Positions 25,820 through 34,562 of a stretch of 64,000 nucleotides of DNA are shown one piece after another. Position 1 is the stretch's first letter, and every line of letters begins with the position of its first letter. A model generated the notes under the pieces. That model searched no databases. It saw only the letters and a list, made by a program, of their open reading frames with translations, and had not been told where the DNA came from. Made by a program: the position numbers and the translations under genes. Source of the stretch: Rosettibacter sp037481715 (GTDB lineage Bacteria > Bacteroidota > Ignavibacteria > Ignavibacteriales > Melioribacteraceae); NCBI GenBank assembly GCA_037481715.1, contig JBBFLD010000006.1, forward strand, positions 1 through 64,000. Direction: 5' to 3'.

Positions 25820-27922
25820 TTAATTCAATCCTCTTCGTTTCAATAATGCATCAACTTTTGGTTCACGGCCTCTAAACTTTTTGTAAAGAACCATTGGGTC
25901 TTCTGTGCCGCCTTTTGCCAACACAAAATTTCTAAAAGCGCTTGCAGTTTCTTTATCAAATAAATTTCCTTTTTCTTTGAATGCTTCGAATGCATCGGCA
26001 TCAAGAACTGCAGCCCAGATATAGCTGTAATAACCTGCAGAATAACCGCCAACAATGTGAGCAAAGTTTGTTGTTTGATAACGAGATTCTATTTCTGGAA
26101 TTTTTCCAATTCTTTCAAAACATTCTTTTTCAAAAGTTGGAACATCTCGTTCCACTGTATCTTGAATTGTGTGCCAGTCCATATCAAGAAATGATGCTGC
26201 AAGATATTCAACTGTTTCGAAGCCCTGATTAAATAATTTTGATTTTTCAATTTTATCAATTAATTCTTGCGGAATTGTTTCACCTGTTTGATAATGTTTT
26301 GCATACATTTTTAACACTTCAGGTTCAAGCGCCCAGTTTTCCATTATTTGTGATGGCAGCTCGACAAAATCTCTCGGCACCCATTTAGAACCATGATAAA
26401 TTGTATTAGAGAATAATGAATGAAGTGCATGACCTAATTCATGAAATAATGTATTTACTTCATCAATGCTCATCAATGAAGGTTTATCAGTTGTTGGTTT
26501 TGAAAAGTTGCCAACATTGTAAACTATTGGAGTAATAAATTTTCCTTTTATGTTCGATTGACTTCTAAAACTGCTTGACCATGCACCGCTTCTTTTTCCA
26601 TCACGCGGGAAATAATCTGCATAAAAAATTCCAATATGTTTTCCATCTGCTTCCTGAACCTCGAATACTTTTACATCAGGATGATAAACTTGAATATCAT
26701 TTCTTTCAATAAATTTTATTCCATAAAGTTTAGATGCAACTTCGAAGGCTCCTTTCAAAACATTTTCCATTTTGAAATATGGACGCAGCATTTCTTCATC
26801 GAGAGAATATTTTTCCTGTTTAACTTTTTCTGCATAATACCACCAATCCCAAGGCTGCAGTTTAAAATTGCCGCCTTCTTTATCAATAATCTTTTGCATT
26901 TCTTCAACTTCCATTTTTGCTCTTTTAATTGCTGGCACCCAGAGTTCATTTAAGAATTTATAAACATTCTCTGGATTTTTTGCCATATTTCTTTCAAGCA
27001 CAAAATCTGCATGAGTTTTATAACCGAGCAAGTTTGCTTTCTTAACTCTCAATGAAATAATTCTTGAAATAATTTTTTTGTTGTCATATTCATTATTGTT
27101 ATTTCCTCGATTGATATATGCTTTAAATAATTTTTCTCTTAATTCTCTTTTTGGTGAGTATTGAAGAAATGGTATCCAGCTTGGCTTTTGAAGAGTAAAA
27201 ACCCATTTGCCCGGATAACCTTTCTCGTTTGCTAATTCAGAAGCATACTTTATAACATTTTCAGGCAGTCCAACCAAATCATCTTTGTTATCAATAATCA
27301 GTGCAACTGCATTTGTTTCTTTTAATAAGTTCTCACTAAACTTAAGTGAAAGAACAGAAAGTTCCTGGTTAATTTTTCTTAATTGTTCTTTTTGGTTTTC
27401 ATTCAGATTAGCACCGCTTCTAACAAAATCAAGGTAATAGAATTCAAGTAATCTTTTTTGTTCATCAGTTAAATTCAATTGCTCTCTTTTATCATAAAGA
27501 GTTTTAATTCTTTGAAACAATTTTTCATTAAGATAAATATCATCACGATGCTTGGAAAGCATGGGAGTAGTCTTACGAGCAATTGCTTGAAGTTCGTCAT
27601 TCGTGTTTGCACCATTTAAGCCATTAAATACACTTGTGACTTTATCAAGCAATTCACCACTTAATTCCAGAGCTTCAATAGTATTTTCGAATGTTGGTTC
27701 ATCAGGATTATTTGCAATTTGTTCGATTTCTTTTTCTTCGATTTTTATTGCTTCTTCTATTGCAGGAAGAAAATGTTCATTTTTAATTTCATTAAATGGT
27801 GGTGTTTGAAATGGTGTGTCCCAGGTTTTGAAAAATGGATTGTTCATAAGTTTACTCTCTTGTGATTTTAAGGGTGAAATTGTAGTTAATAAAAACAGGA
27901 TAAATAATAATTTTGTTTTCAT
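25820..27922 (-). CDS. M3 family zinc metallopeptidase (Dcp/OpdA-like), exported
   Basis: Start at 27922 gives a signal peptide (MKTKLLFILFLLTTISPLKS); the frame opens further upstream without conserved sequence. The 700-residue peptidase has the M3 zinc motif HExxH within TLFHELGHALHSLFS, and the third ligand region ENWALEPEVL. FKTWDTPFQTPPFNEIKNEH near the N-terminus and MLRPYFKMENV match the peptidyl-dipeptidase Dcp/oligopeptidase A branch. An exported form is common in Bacteroidota-type lineages and would degrade periplasmic peptides. It lies downstream of hemH, but a 435-base gap separates them. Confidence 0.93.
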   Translation of the reverse strand: MKTKLLFILFLLTTISPLKSQESKLMNNPFFKTWDTPFQTPPFNEIKNEHFLPAIEEAIKIEEKEIEQIANNPDEPTFENTIEALELSGELLDKVTSVFNGLNGANTNDELQAIARKTTPMLSKHRDDIYLNEKLFQRIKTLYDKREQLNLTDEQKRLLEFYYLDFVRSGANLNENQKEQLRKINQELSVLSLKFSENLLKETNAVALIIDNKDDLVGLPENVIKYASELANEKGYPGKWVFTLQKPSWIPFLQYSPKRELREKLFKAYINRGNNNNEYDNKKIISRIISLRVKKANLLGYKTHADFVLERNMAKNPENVYKFLNELWVPAIKRAKMEVEEMQKIIDKEGGNFKLQPWDWWYYAEKVKQEKYSLDEEMLRPYFKMENVLKGAFEVASKLYGIKFIERNDIQVYHPDVKVFEVQEADGKHIGIFYADYFPRDGKRSGAWSSSFRSQSNIKGKFITPIVYNVGNFSKPTTDKPSLMSIDEVNTLFHELGHALHSLFSNTIYHGSKWVPRDFVELPSQIMENWALEPEVLKMYAKHYQTGETIPQELIDKIEKSKLFNQGFETVEYLAASFLDMDWHTIQDTVERDVPTFEKECFERIGKIPEIESRYQTTNFAHIVGGYSAGYYSYIWAAVLDADAFEAFKEKGNLFDKETASAFRNFVLAKGGTEDPMVLYKKFRGREPKVDALLKRRGLN

Positions 27923-28357
27923 TGCATTCACCAATAAATTTATTTTATGGAATATGGTCATTGACATAAAGCAATAACATATGATATTTAGATTTTAATT
28001 CACTTGAGTTAGTAGTCTTCCTTTAGTTTAATTTATAATTTTAAGTTATATAAATTGATTACCTCTGTGTAACTCTGTGTTTACTCAGTGGTTCTCTGTG
28101 TAAAAATAATTACACAGAGTTACTCGGAGAAACCTCAGAGAACCACTGAGAAAAATCTTTTTAGGCATACCAACTCGGAGAAAAATATATTAAAGAACTA
28201 ATGCAAATATCATGTTTTATTTACTTAGTAGTTTACTCAAAATAAAAAGCACTTTTATATTAATGATTATCTTGTCTTCAAAAACGAACAAATTTGACAA
28301 TTAATTATTCTTCAATCTTATTCTTTTTATCAGGAGCTGAATATTCCACTTAATGAA
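27923..28357. repeat. Gap with nested inverted repeats between hemH and the M3 peptidase
   Basis: Two nested perfect dyads are visible: CTCAGTGGTTCTCTG (28084-28098) with CAGAGAACCACTGAG (28136-28150), and inside them CTCTGTGTAA (28094-28103) with TTACACAGAG (28110-28119). The two stems share bases and are mutually exclusive. Flanking copies of CTCTGTGT lie at 28062-28080. The other ~300 bases are AT-rich with nothing recognised. Confidence 0.72.
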
Positions 28358-29317
28358 TTATAATTTTAATTCATTAATTACAATATCTGAAAGTGCATCA
28401 ATAAATAACTCTGAATCATTCAAGCCTTTCATGACAAAATAATTTTCAATGCCGGCATTTTCGGCTACATGTCTGTATTCAATATCTAATTCAAATAAAG
28501 TTTCAATATGGTCTGAAACAAAACTAATCGGGATAATCAATAAATTTTTGTGCCCTTGTTCAGCAAGTTTTAAAATCATATCGTCAGTAGCAGGCTCAAG
28601 CCATTTCATTGGTCCAACCTTACTTTGAAAACAGAGATGATAAGAATGAGAATAATTCCTTGCTTTCATCACTGCTTCCATTGTTTCTTTAATTTGATGA
28701 CTGTATGGGTCGCCTTTTTTAACCAAACTAACTGGGGTTCCATGAGCACTAAAAACAAGATGAATTTTATCTCTAATATTTTCCGGGAACCTTAAAATTG
28801 TTTCATCAATTCTTTGATTAATGGCAGAAATATATTTTTCATTTAGATGATAATTATTAATAAATACCAATTTATTCCTGTCACCTCTGTAACATCTGTT
28901 CCATTCATTGAAAGATGAACCAGTAGTTGTAATTGAATAATGCGGATAAAGAGGAAGTAAAACTATTTTTGAATAATTTTCTTTTTCTATTTTCTCTGCA
29001 ACTACTTTTGTTAAAGGATTCCAGTATCGCATAGCAACATGAACATCAACAGATGGAATAAACTCTCGTAATTTTTTTTCAAGCATTGCTCGTTGAATTT
29101 CTGTCCATTCATTAATTGGTGATTTACCACCGATTAACTTATACTCTTCCACTACTTTTGGTGCTCTGAAATGTGATATTAATTTTGCAAATAATTTTTG
29201 TCCAACTGGAATTTTGAAAATATCAGGGTCTTGAAACAAATTATAAAGAAATGGTTCGACCGAATTTAAGGAATCAGGTCCTCCAAGATTAAAAAGAATA
29301 ACTGCTATTTTATCCAA
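28358..29317 (-). CDS. hemH: Ferrochelatase
   Basis: HemH inserts ferrous iron into protoporphyrin IX. The 319-residue protein starts with a TTG codon (no ATG is available in frame nearby) behind AAAGGAATTCAA. It shows AVILFNLGGPDSLNSVEPFL, the catalytic histidine in HLVFSAHGTP, and the C-terminal IPISFVSDHIETLFELDIEY with the conserved histidine and glutamates. It lies 15 bases after the AbiEii-type gene, which separates it from hemN in an otherwise contiguous hem operon. Confidence 0.96.
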   Translation of the reverse strand: MDKIAVILFNLGGPDSLNSVEPFLYNLFQDPDIFKIPVGQKLFAKLISHFRAPKVVEEYKLIGGKSPINEWTEIQRAMLEKKLREFIPSVDVHVAMRYWNPLTKVVAEKIEKENYSKIVLLPLYPHYSITTTGSSFNEWNRCYRGDRNKLVFINNYHLNEKYISAINQRIDETILRFPENIRDKIHLVFSAHGTPVSLVKKGDPYSHQIKETMEAVMKARNYSHSYHLCFQSKVGPMKWLEPATDDMILKLAEQGHKNLLIIPISFVSDHIETLFELDIEYRHVAENAGIENYFVMKGLNDSELFIDALSDIVINELKL

Positions 29318-29332
29318 TTGAATTCCTTTCTT

Positions 29333-29971
29333 TTATTTATGGCTTATAAGAAATTCTTCAGTACATTTTTTTATATAATTAAAAACTTGTTTATGAGATA
29401 CTTTATTTCCTTTTGTGAATTTTAATGGCATGATTTCAATGTCATCAAAGCTTACTAAGGATTTTAAATATATCTCAATATCAATTTCAGGATGTTTTTT
29501 TTGAGCTAATGAAATAATTTCTGCAAGTGGATATTTTTTCAGTATGAAATAAAGATCGACATAGTCGCGGTAAGCTGCTCTTAAGAGAGAAATTAATTTC
29601 ATTACACCAATTTCTCTTTCGTCAGCCAAATTAAAATATTTTGTTTCAATTAAAGGAAGATAATTTTGGTAAGAAAGACTAAAAAAAGAAAGTTTTATTT
29701 TGTCATTTATAAGAACTGTAATTGTGTCCTTTTCATTTTGTAGATAATTTATGACATTTGAATGAAAATTTTCATTAATAAATTTATGAATATTAATTTC
29801 ATTAAACTCTTTATGGGTAAAGAAATCAAAATCATCGGATTTTCTGTGACCCATTAGTAAGGCTAAGCCGGTACCACCAGCAAGATAGAAATGCTTCTTG
29901 AATTCTTTCAGATTTTCTAAAATGTACTTACTCTTACTATCCAATATGTTATAAAATAAATCTATTTCCAT
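29333..29971 (-). CDS. AbiEii/AbiGii-type nucleotidyltransferase toxin-like protein
   Basis: The 212-residue protein carries the nucleotidyltransferase signature FYLAGGTGLALLMGHRKSDD followed by FDFFTH, as in AbiEii/AbiGii toxins (DUF1814), and a helical C-terminal part with AAYRDYVDLYFILKKYPL, typical of the family. Relatives act by nucleotidyl transfer to tRNA or other targets. It overlaps the DUF6922 gene by 10 bases, so the pair is a coupled toxin-antitoxin-like module. Its location inside the hem operon is unusual. Toxicity cannot be shown from sequence. Confidence 0.85.
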   Translation of the reverse strand: MEIDLFYNILDSKSKYILENLKEFKKHFYLAGGTGLALLMGHRKSDDFDFFTHKEFNEINIHKFINENFHSNVINYLQNEKDTITVLINDKIKLSFFSLSYQNYLPLIETKYFNLADEREIGVMKLISLLRAAYRDYVDLYFILKKYPLAEIISLAQKKHPEIDIEIYLKSLVSFDDIEIMPLKFTKGNKVSHKQVFNYIKKCTEEFLISHK

Positions 29972-30225
29972 AATTGATTAATCCTAATTACAAATTTCCA
30001 AAAGTTATAACTGTTCCTGCTCAATCTTATTTTTCCATGCTCTTTTAGAAAAGATTCAACTTCTTCTCTTTTGAAGTTATTAAATATCCAGTTAAAAGTA
30101 TTAAATGAACCTAAGTTAAGTAATCGTTCCATAATAAATTTTTTATGCTTGCGCATGTCTAAGTCCTTAAACTCGCAGTCCCAAAAGTAAACCTTAAATT
30201 TATCTGGTATTCTTTTTCTTTTCAT
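29962..30225 (-). CDS. DUF6922-like small protein, putative antitoxin
   Basis: The 87-residue basic protein shows the pattern IPDKFKVYFWDCEFKDLD, KHKKFIMERLLNLGSFNTF and LSRNSYNFWKF, which I recognise as DUF6922, a family commonly encoded next to AbiEii-type nucleotidyltransferases. It precedes and overlaps the toxin-like gene, as antitoxins usually do. A perfect inverted repeat (30231-30254) ends 5 bases before its start codon, suggesting autoregulation. No clear Shine-Dalgarno is present, so the mRNA may be nearly leaderless. Confidence 0.78.
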   Translation of the reverse strand: MKRKRIPDKFKVYFWDCEFKDLDMRKHKKFIMERLLNLGSFNTFNWIFNNFKREEVESFLKEHGKIRLSRNSYNFWKFVIRINQLWK

Positions 30226-30230
30226 AATAC

Positions 30231-30254
30231 TTTTAGTATGAGTTAGTACTAAAA
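30231..30254. promoter_or_regulatory. Inverted repeat TTTTAGTA-N8-TACTAAAA, putative TA operator
   Basis: Perfect 8-base inverted repeat with an 8-base spacer lying 6-29 bases upstream of the DUF6922 start codon at 30225. Its position over the promoter/leader of the two-gene module fits an autorepression site. The rest of the 132-base gap to hemN holds a short fragment of the dispersed repeat family (about 30283-30310, TTCGGATTCGTCGCTTCGCT). Confidence 0.65.
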
Positions 30255-30357
30255 TTATTCAAAGTTGTTATGCTGAAAAAAATTCGGATTCGTCGCTTCG
30301 CTCCTCAGATAGACTATTAAAATATTTGCTAATTCTACCATTTTGTTTTGATAATTA

Positions 30358-31734
30358 TTAAACCGTTCTCGAATATTTTGCTTTATCAGCTTTTTGTTCT
30401 ATGTACCAGTCAAAATTCATTGCAATATTGCGCACAAGAAGCCTGCCCATTGGAGTTACAATTAATTTTCTGTTTTTAATTTCAATGAGACCATCTGTAA
30501 CAAATTCAGTTAAGTTTTCTAAAGAACGTTTGAAATAATTTTCAAATTCAATTTTGAATTGATTTTCAACAGCAGCAAAGTCAAGTTCGAAATCACACAT
30601 GATTCTTGTTATCACATGTCTTCTTAATAAATCATCATCGCTCAAATAAAAACCTCGTTCTGTGGGAATTATTTCATCATTTAATTTATCATAATATTCC
30701 TTTTCTTTTTTTACATTTTGAGCATAGCATCTTCCAATTTGACTTATGCTTGTAATTCCAAATCCATAAAGGTCGCATCCTGCATGAGTACTGTAGCCCT
30801 GAAAATTTCTGTATAATTTTTTTTCACGAAGTGCAACTGCAAGTTCATCATCTGGTTTTGCAAAATGGTCCATTCCAATAAACACATAACCAGCATTAGT
30901 GAGTTTTTCAATTGTCATTTTCAGTATCTGAAGTTTTTCTTCTGGCTTTGGCAAATCTTCCGGTTTAATTAATGCTTGATGTTTTTTAAGCCATGGAACA
31001 TGAGCAAAATTAAATACAGCAATTCTATCGGGAGATATATCAATAATCTTATCAACAGTTTCTGAAAAAGATTCAACTGTTTGGAAAGGGAGACCATAAA
31101 TTAAATCAAGATTAATGCTGTGAAAATTTAATTCACGAATCCAATCAATTACTTGTCTTGTCATGTCTTCTGGTTGAATTCTATTTACAGCTTTTTGTAC
31201 CTTCTCATTAAAATCTTGAACTCCCATGCTAATTCTGTTGAATCCGCTGTTTCGCAAAGCTTCAATATGTTCTTTTGTTAAGCCGCGCGGGTCAATTTCG
31301 CAGCCCTGCTCTGCATATGTATCTATTTCAAAATTTTTATTGATGTATGATTTCAAATCTATTATTTCATCTGGATTTAAATGAGTTGGAGTGCCACCGC
31401 CCCAATGAAGCTGAACAACTTTTCTTCCTTCAATTATGTATGAACGAACTAAATCAATTTCATTCTTCAAATATCTAAGATAATCTTTGATTCTATCTCT
31501 GTTTCTTGTAACAATCATATTACAGCCGCAGAAGTAACAAAGAGTATCACAATAAGGAATATGAAAATAAAGTGATAAGTTAGGCGGGCTCTCTAAATTA
31601 TTTGTTCTAATAATTTCATCAAGATATCTTTCTGAAGTAAACGATTCGTTAAACTGCGGAGCCGTTGGATAGCTTGTATAACGCGGTCCTGGTTTATCAT
31701 ATTTCCTGATAAGATTTAAATCTATTTCAAACAT
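30358..31734 (-). CDS. hemN: Oxygen-independent coproporphyrinogen III oxidase
   Basis: This radical SAM enzyme makes protoporphyrinogen IX without oxygen, fitting an anaerobic lifestyle; no oxygen-dependent HemF is present. The start at 31734 follows AGGAG. The 458-residue protein shows the HemN hallmark PGPRYTSYPTAPQF, the radical SAM motif CDTLCYFCGCN (C-x3-C-x2-C-x-C), HWGGGTPTHL and a HemN C-terminal domain. The PGPRYTSYPTAP segment distinguishes true HemN from HemW. It lies 18 bases after hemE in the hem operon. Confidence 0.95.
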   Translation of the reverse strand: MFEIDLNLIRKYDKPGPRYTSYPTAPQFNESFTSERYLDEIIRTNNLESPPNLSLYFHIPYCDTLCYFCGCNMIVTRNRDRIKDYLRYLKNEIDLVRSYIIEGRKVVQLHWGGGTPTHLNPDEIIDLKSYINKNFEIDTYAEQGCEIDPRGLTKEHIEALRNSGFNRISMGVQDFNEKVQKAVNRIQPEDMTRQVIDWIRELNFHSINLDLIYGLPFQTVESFSETVDKIIDISPDRIAVFNFAHVPWLKKHQALIKPEDLPKPEEKLQILKMTIEKLTNAGYVFIGMDHFAKPDDELAVALREKKLYRNFQGYSTHAGCDLYGFGITSISQIGRCYAQNVKKEKEYYDKLNDEIIPTERGFYLSDDDLLRRHVITRIMCDFELDFAAVENQFKIEFENYFKRSLENLTEFVTDGLIEIKNRKLIVTPMGRLLVRNIAMNFDWYIEQKADKAKYSRTV

Positions 31735-31752
31735 AATTTCTCCTAACAAAAA

Positions 31753-32796
31753 TTATTGATGATAAATTTTACTTTCTTCTTTAACTACATCGACAAGATA
31801 TTTTACATTTTCTGGATTTACATCTGGTAAAATTCCATGACCAAGATTAAAAATATGTCCATTTCCTTTTCCGTAAGAATCAAGAATTTTTTTCGTTTCC
31901 TCTTTTATTTTTTCTTTTGGTGCATATAAAATTGTTGGGTCTAAATTTCCCTGCAAAGCTGTTTTATCTTCCAGCACTTTTCTTGCTTTGCCAATATTTA
32001 TTGTCCAATCAATGCTTATAACATCAGCACCACAATTTTTCATTAATTCCAAATTGTGAACTCCTTTTGCAAAGACAATCACAGGTTCATGATTTCTTTT
32101 TATTTGAGAGATTGTTTTTATTATATATTGAAGAGAAAATTCTTTAAAATCATCTTCAGTAAGTATTCCACCCCATGTATCAAAAATTTGAACTGCATTT
32201 GCACCTGCTTCAATTTGAGCAGATAAATAATCAGCAATAACATCAGAAATTAAATTCAATAATTCGTGTGCAGCATTTTGATTGTTATAAATAAATTTTT
32301 TTATCTCAGAAAAATTTTTTGAACCATTCCCTTCTACCATGTATGTCATTAATGTCCAAGGAGAACCAGAAAATCCAATTAAAGGCACTCTTCCATTCAA
32401 TTCTTTTTTTGTTAATATTATTGCATCAAGAACAAATTTTAAATCTTTGAAAGGGTCAATTCTTTTTAATTTATTGATATCATTTTCATTACGAACTGGT
32501 TCAAAAAGCTGTGGACCTTTGCTTTCAATAATTTGTAATTTCATTCCCATTGCCTCTGGGACAACAAGAATATCAGAAAAAATAATTGCTGCATCAACTC
32601 CTAAAATATCAACTGGTTGAATTGTAACTTCTGCAGCAAGTTCTGGAGTTTTGCACATAGTTAAGAAATCATATTTTTCTCTTACTTTCATATACTCTGG
32701 CAAATATCTTCCAGCTTGACGCATAATCCAGATTGGTGTTCTTTCAACTGATTGCTGCTTACATGCTCTTAGAAATAAATCATTTTTAATGTTCAA
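31753..32796 (-). CDS. hemE: Uroporphyrinogen decarboxylase
   Basis: HemE decarboxylates uroporphyrinogen III to coproporphyrinogen III. The 347-residue protein opens with TTG; AGGAGGAATA precedes it and there is no in-frame ATG. Conserved PIWIMRQAGRYLPEY (substrate-binding arginines), FSDILVVPEAMG, GFSGSPWTLMTYM and FNLGHGILPDVNPENV are all present. It is in the hem operon, 16 bases after hemD and 18 before hemN. Confidence 0.97.
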   Translation of the reverse strand: MNIKNDLFLRACKQQSVERTPIWIMRQAGRYLPEYMKVREKYDFLTMCKTPELAAEVTIQPVDILGVDAAIIFSDILVVPEAMGMKLQIIESKGPQLFEPVRNENDINKLKRIDPFKDLKFVLDAIILTKKELNGRVPLIGFSGSPWTLMTYMVEGNGSKNFSEIKKFIYNNQNAAHELLNLISDVIADYLSAQIEAGANAVQIFDTWGGILTEDDFKEFSLQYIIKTISQIKRNHEPVIVFAKGVHNLELMKNCGADVISIDWTINIGKARKVLEDKTALQGNLDPTILYAPKEKIKEETKKILDSYGKGNGHIFNLGHGILPDVNPENVKYLVDVVKEESKIYHQ

Positions 32797-32812
32797 TATT
32801 CCTCCTGAAATA

Positions 32813-33613
32813 TTAAGCCAAATTTTCTGATGCTTTCAAAAATTCAATTAATGCTTCACTTACACCTTCAAGTGTATAAACAGATGGAACAACATTAACA
32901 TTTATTCCATAACTTCTAATTTCAAACTCTGTTGTTGGACCAATTGCACATACAATTTTATTTTGAAAATACTCAGATACATTTTCTACATTCAAGAGTT
33001 TAATATAATTTTCAAATGATGAAGGACTTGTAAATATAAAAATATCTGGTTTGTTATTAATTACGAATTGATATTCAAGTTCATCTTTTATCTGTTCATT
33101 TATAATTACATCATAAATTGGAAGAGTTAGAACATTTGCACCTAATTCTGTTAAACCTAATTTTAAATCTTCTCTTGAAAGTGAAGAGCCTGGAATAAGA
33201 ATATTTTTCCCATCAACGCCAATTTCAGAAAATTTTTTTATCAATCCTTTTGCACTGAATTCTTCTGGAATAATATGAAGATAAATACCATGACAACGGC
33301 ATTCTTCAGCTGTAGCTTTTCCCACTACAGCAATTTTTGTTTTCGATAAATCAAATTTATACTCGTTCAACATTTCGGAAAAAACCTGAACTGCATTTGC
33401 GGAAGTAAAAATTATATAATCATATTTATGCGGATTGGAAATTAATTCGCTCAGGTCAAGGTTTTTATACGAAGGTTCAATTTTTATAGTCGGGAAAAAA
33501 ATTATTTCTGCACCAGCATCAGATAAAATTCTTAACGAATTTTTTGATTCTTCTTTTGATTTTGTAACAAGTATTTTTTTATTAACTATTGATTTCAAAT
33601 TCTGCAATTCCAT
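32813..33613 (-). CDS. hemD: Uroporphyrinogen-III synthase
   Basis: This 266-residue two-lobed protein closes hydroxymethylbilane to uroporphyrinogen III. HemD is poorly conserved, but KILVTKSKEESKNSLRILSD at the start, YDYIIFTSANAVQVFSE, IAVVGKATAEECRCHGI and PDIFIFTSPSSFENYIKL in the second lobe, ending ICAIGPTTEFEIRSYGI-like sequence, fit the family. Its position between hemC and hemE supports the call. It starts 17 bases after the hemC stop. Confidence 0.92.
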   Translation of the reverse strand: MELQNLKSIVNKKILVTKSKEESKNSLRILSDAGAEIIFFPTIKIEPSYKNLDLSELISNPHKYDYIIFTSANAVQVFSEMLNEYKFDLSKTKIAVVGKATAEECRCHGIYLHIIPEEFSAKGLIKKFSEIGVDGKNILIPGSSLSREDLKLGLTELGANVLTLPIYDVIINEQIKDELEYQFVINNKPDIFIFTSPSSFENYIKLLNVENVSEYFQNKIVCAIGPTTEFEIRSYGINVNVVPSVYTLEGVSEALIEFLKASENLA

Positions 33614-33630
33614 TTTAATTAACTTTCTAA

Positions 33631-34560
33631 TTACTTGTATATCTCTTTCATAATATCAGAAGCACCTGCTTTCAATAAATCTCTGGCTAACTTCTCGCCT
33701 AATTTTTCAGGATTATTTTTTGAAGCTCTAATTTTTTTTCTGAATGTTATTGAACCATCAATCGAAGCGATTAAAGCATCAAGATAAAGTCCGTTTGATT
33801 TTACAACTGCATAAGCTCCGATTGGAACCTGACAACCACCTTCGAGATATTTTAATAGTGCTCTTTCTGCTCTTACAGCTAAAAATGTGTTTTCATCATT
33901 AATGCTTTTAATCATTTCTTCAGCAAAAGAATTGTTCTGATGAATTTCAATTCCAAGTGCACCCTGCCCAACTGCAGGAAGAATCTCTTCTGTAGAAATG
34001 TATGATGAAATATATTTTTTCATATTCAATCTTTCTATGCCGGCTCTTGCCAGAATTATTGCATCCCAGTTTGATTCAAAAAATTTTTTTATTCTTGTTG
34101 GAACATTTCCTCTTAAATCAACAATGTTCAAGTCAGGTCTTAAATGTAAAAGCTGTGCTTTTCTTCTAAGCGAGCCGGTAGCTACAGTTGCTCCTTCTTT
34201 CAAATCAAAAATTGTAATACCTTTTTTTCTTGCAATCAATACATCTTCAACATTATGACGTTTTGTTACTGCTGCTAATTTTAATCCATCAGGAATTTCA
34301 GTTTGTAAATCTTTAAGACTATGAACAGCAATATCAATTGTTCCATTTAATAATTCTTTTTCTATTTCTTTTGTGAATAAACCTTTATCTCCAATCTTTG
34401 AAAGAGCAACATCAAGAATTTTGTCACCAGTTGTTTTAATGATTTTTATTTCGACCGATAAGTTTTTGTTTTTTCTTTCTAATTCTTTTTTAACAAAGTT
34501 CGCCTGCCATAGGGCAAGTTCACTTCCCCGGCTTCCGATTATTAGTTTTTCTTTTTTCAA
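33631..34560 (-). CDS. hemC: Porphobilinogen deaminase (hydroxymethylbilane synthase)
   Basis: HemC polymerises four porphobilinogens. The 309-residue protein has IIGSRGSELALWQANFV, HSLKDLQTEIPDGLKLAAV with the catalytic aspartate region, RRKAQLLHLRPDL, LPAVGQGALGIE and the dipyrromethane cofactor cysteine in YLEGGCQVPIGAYA. Length and motifs are canonical. It starts 2 bases after the hemA stop, so translation is likely coupled. Confidence 0.97.
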   Translation of the reverse strand: MKKEKLIIGSRGSELALWQANFVKKELERKNKNLSVEIKIIKTTGDKILDVALSKIGDKGLFTKEIEKELLNGTIDIAVHSLKDLQTEIPDGLKLAAVTKRHNVEDVLIARKKGITIFDLKEGATVATGSLRRKAQLLHLRPDLNIVDLRGNVPTRIKKFFESNWDAIILARAGIERLNMKKYISSYISTEEILPAVGQGALGIEIHQNNSFAEEMIKSINDENTFLAVRAERALLKYLEGGCQVPIGAYAVVKSNGLYLDALIASIDGSITFRKKIRASKNNPEKLGEKLARDLLKAGASDIMKEIYK

Positions 34561-34562
34561 GT

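Noticed and set aside
25649..25846. 65-codon plus-strand frame in the hemY-peptidase gap
   Set aside because: Built from the dispersed repeat array and runs into the opposite-strand peptidase end.
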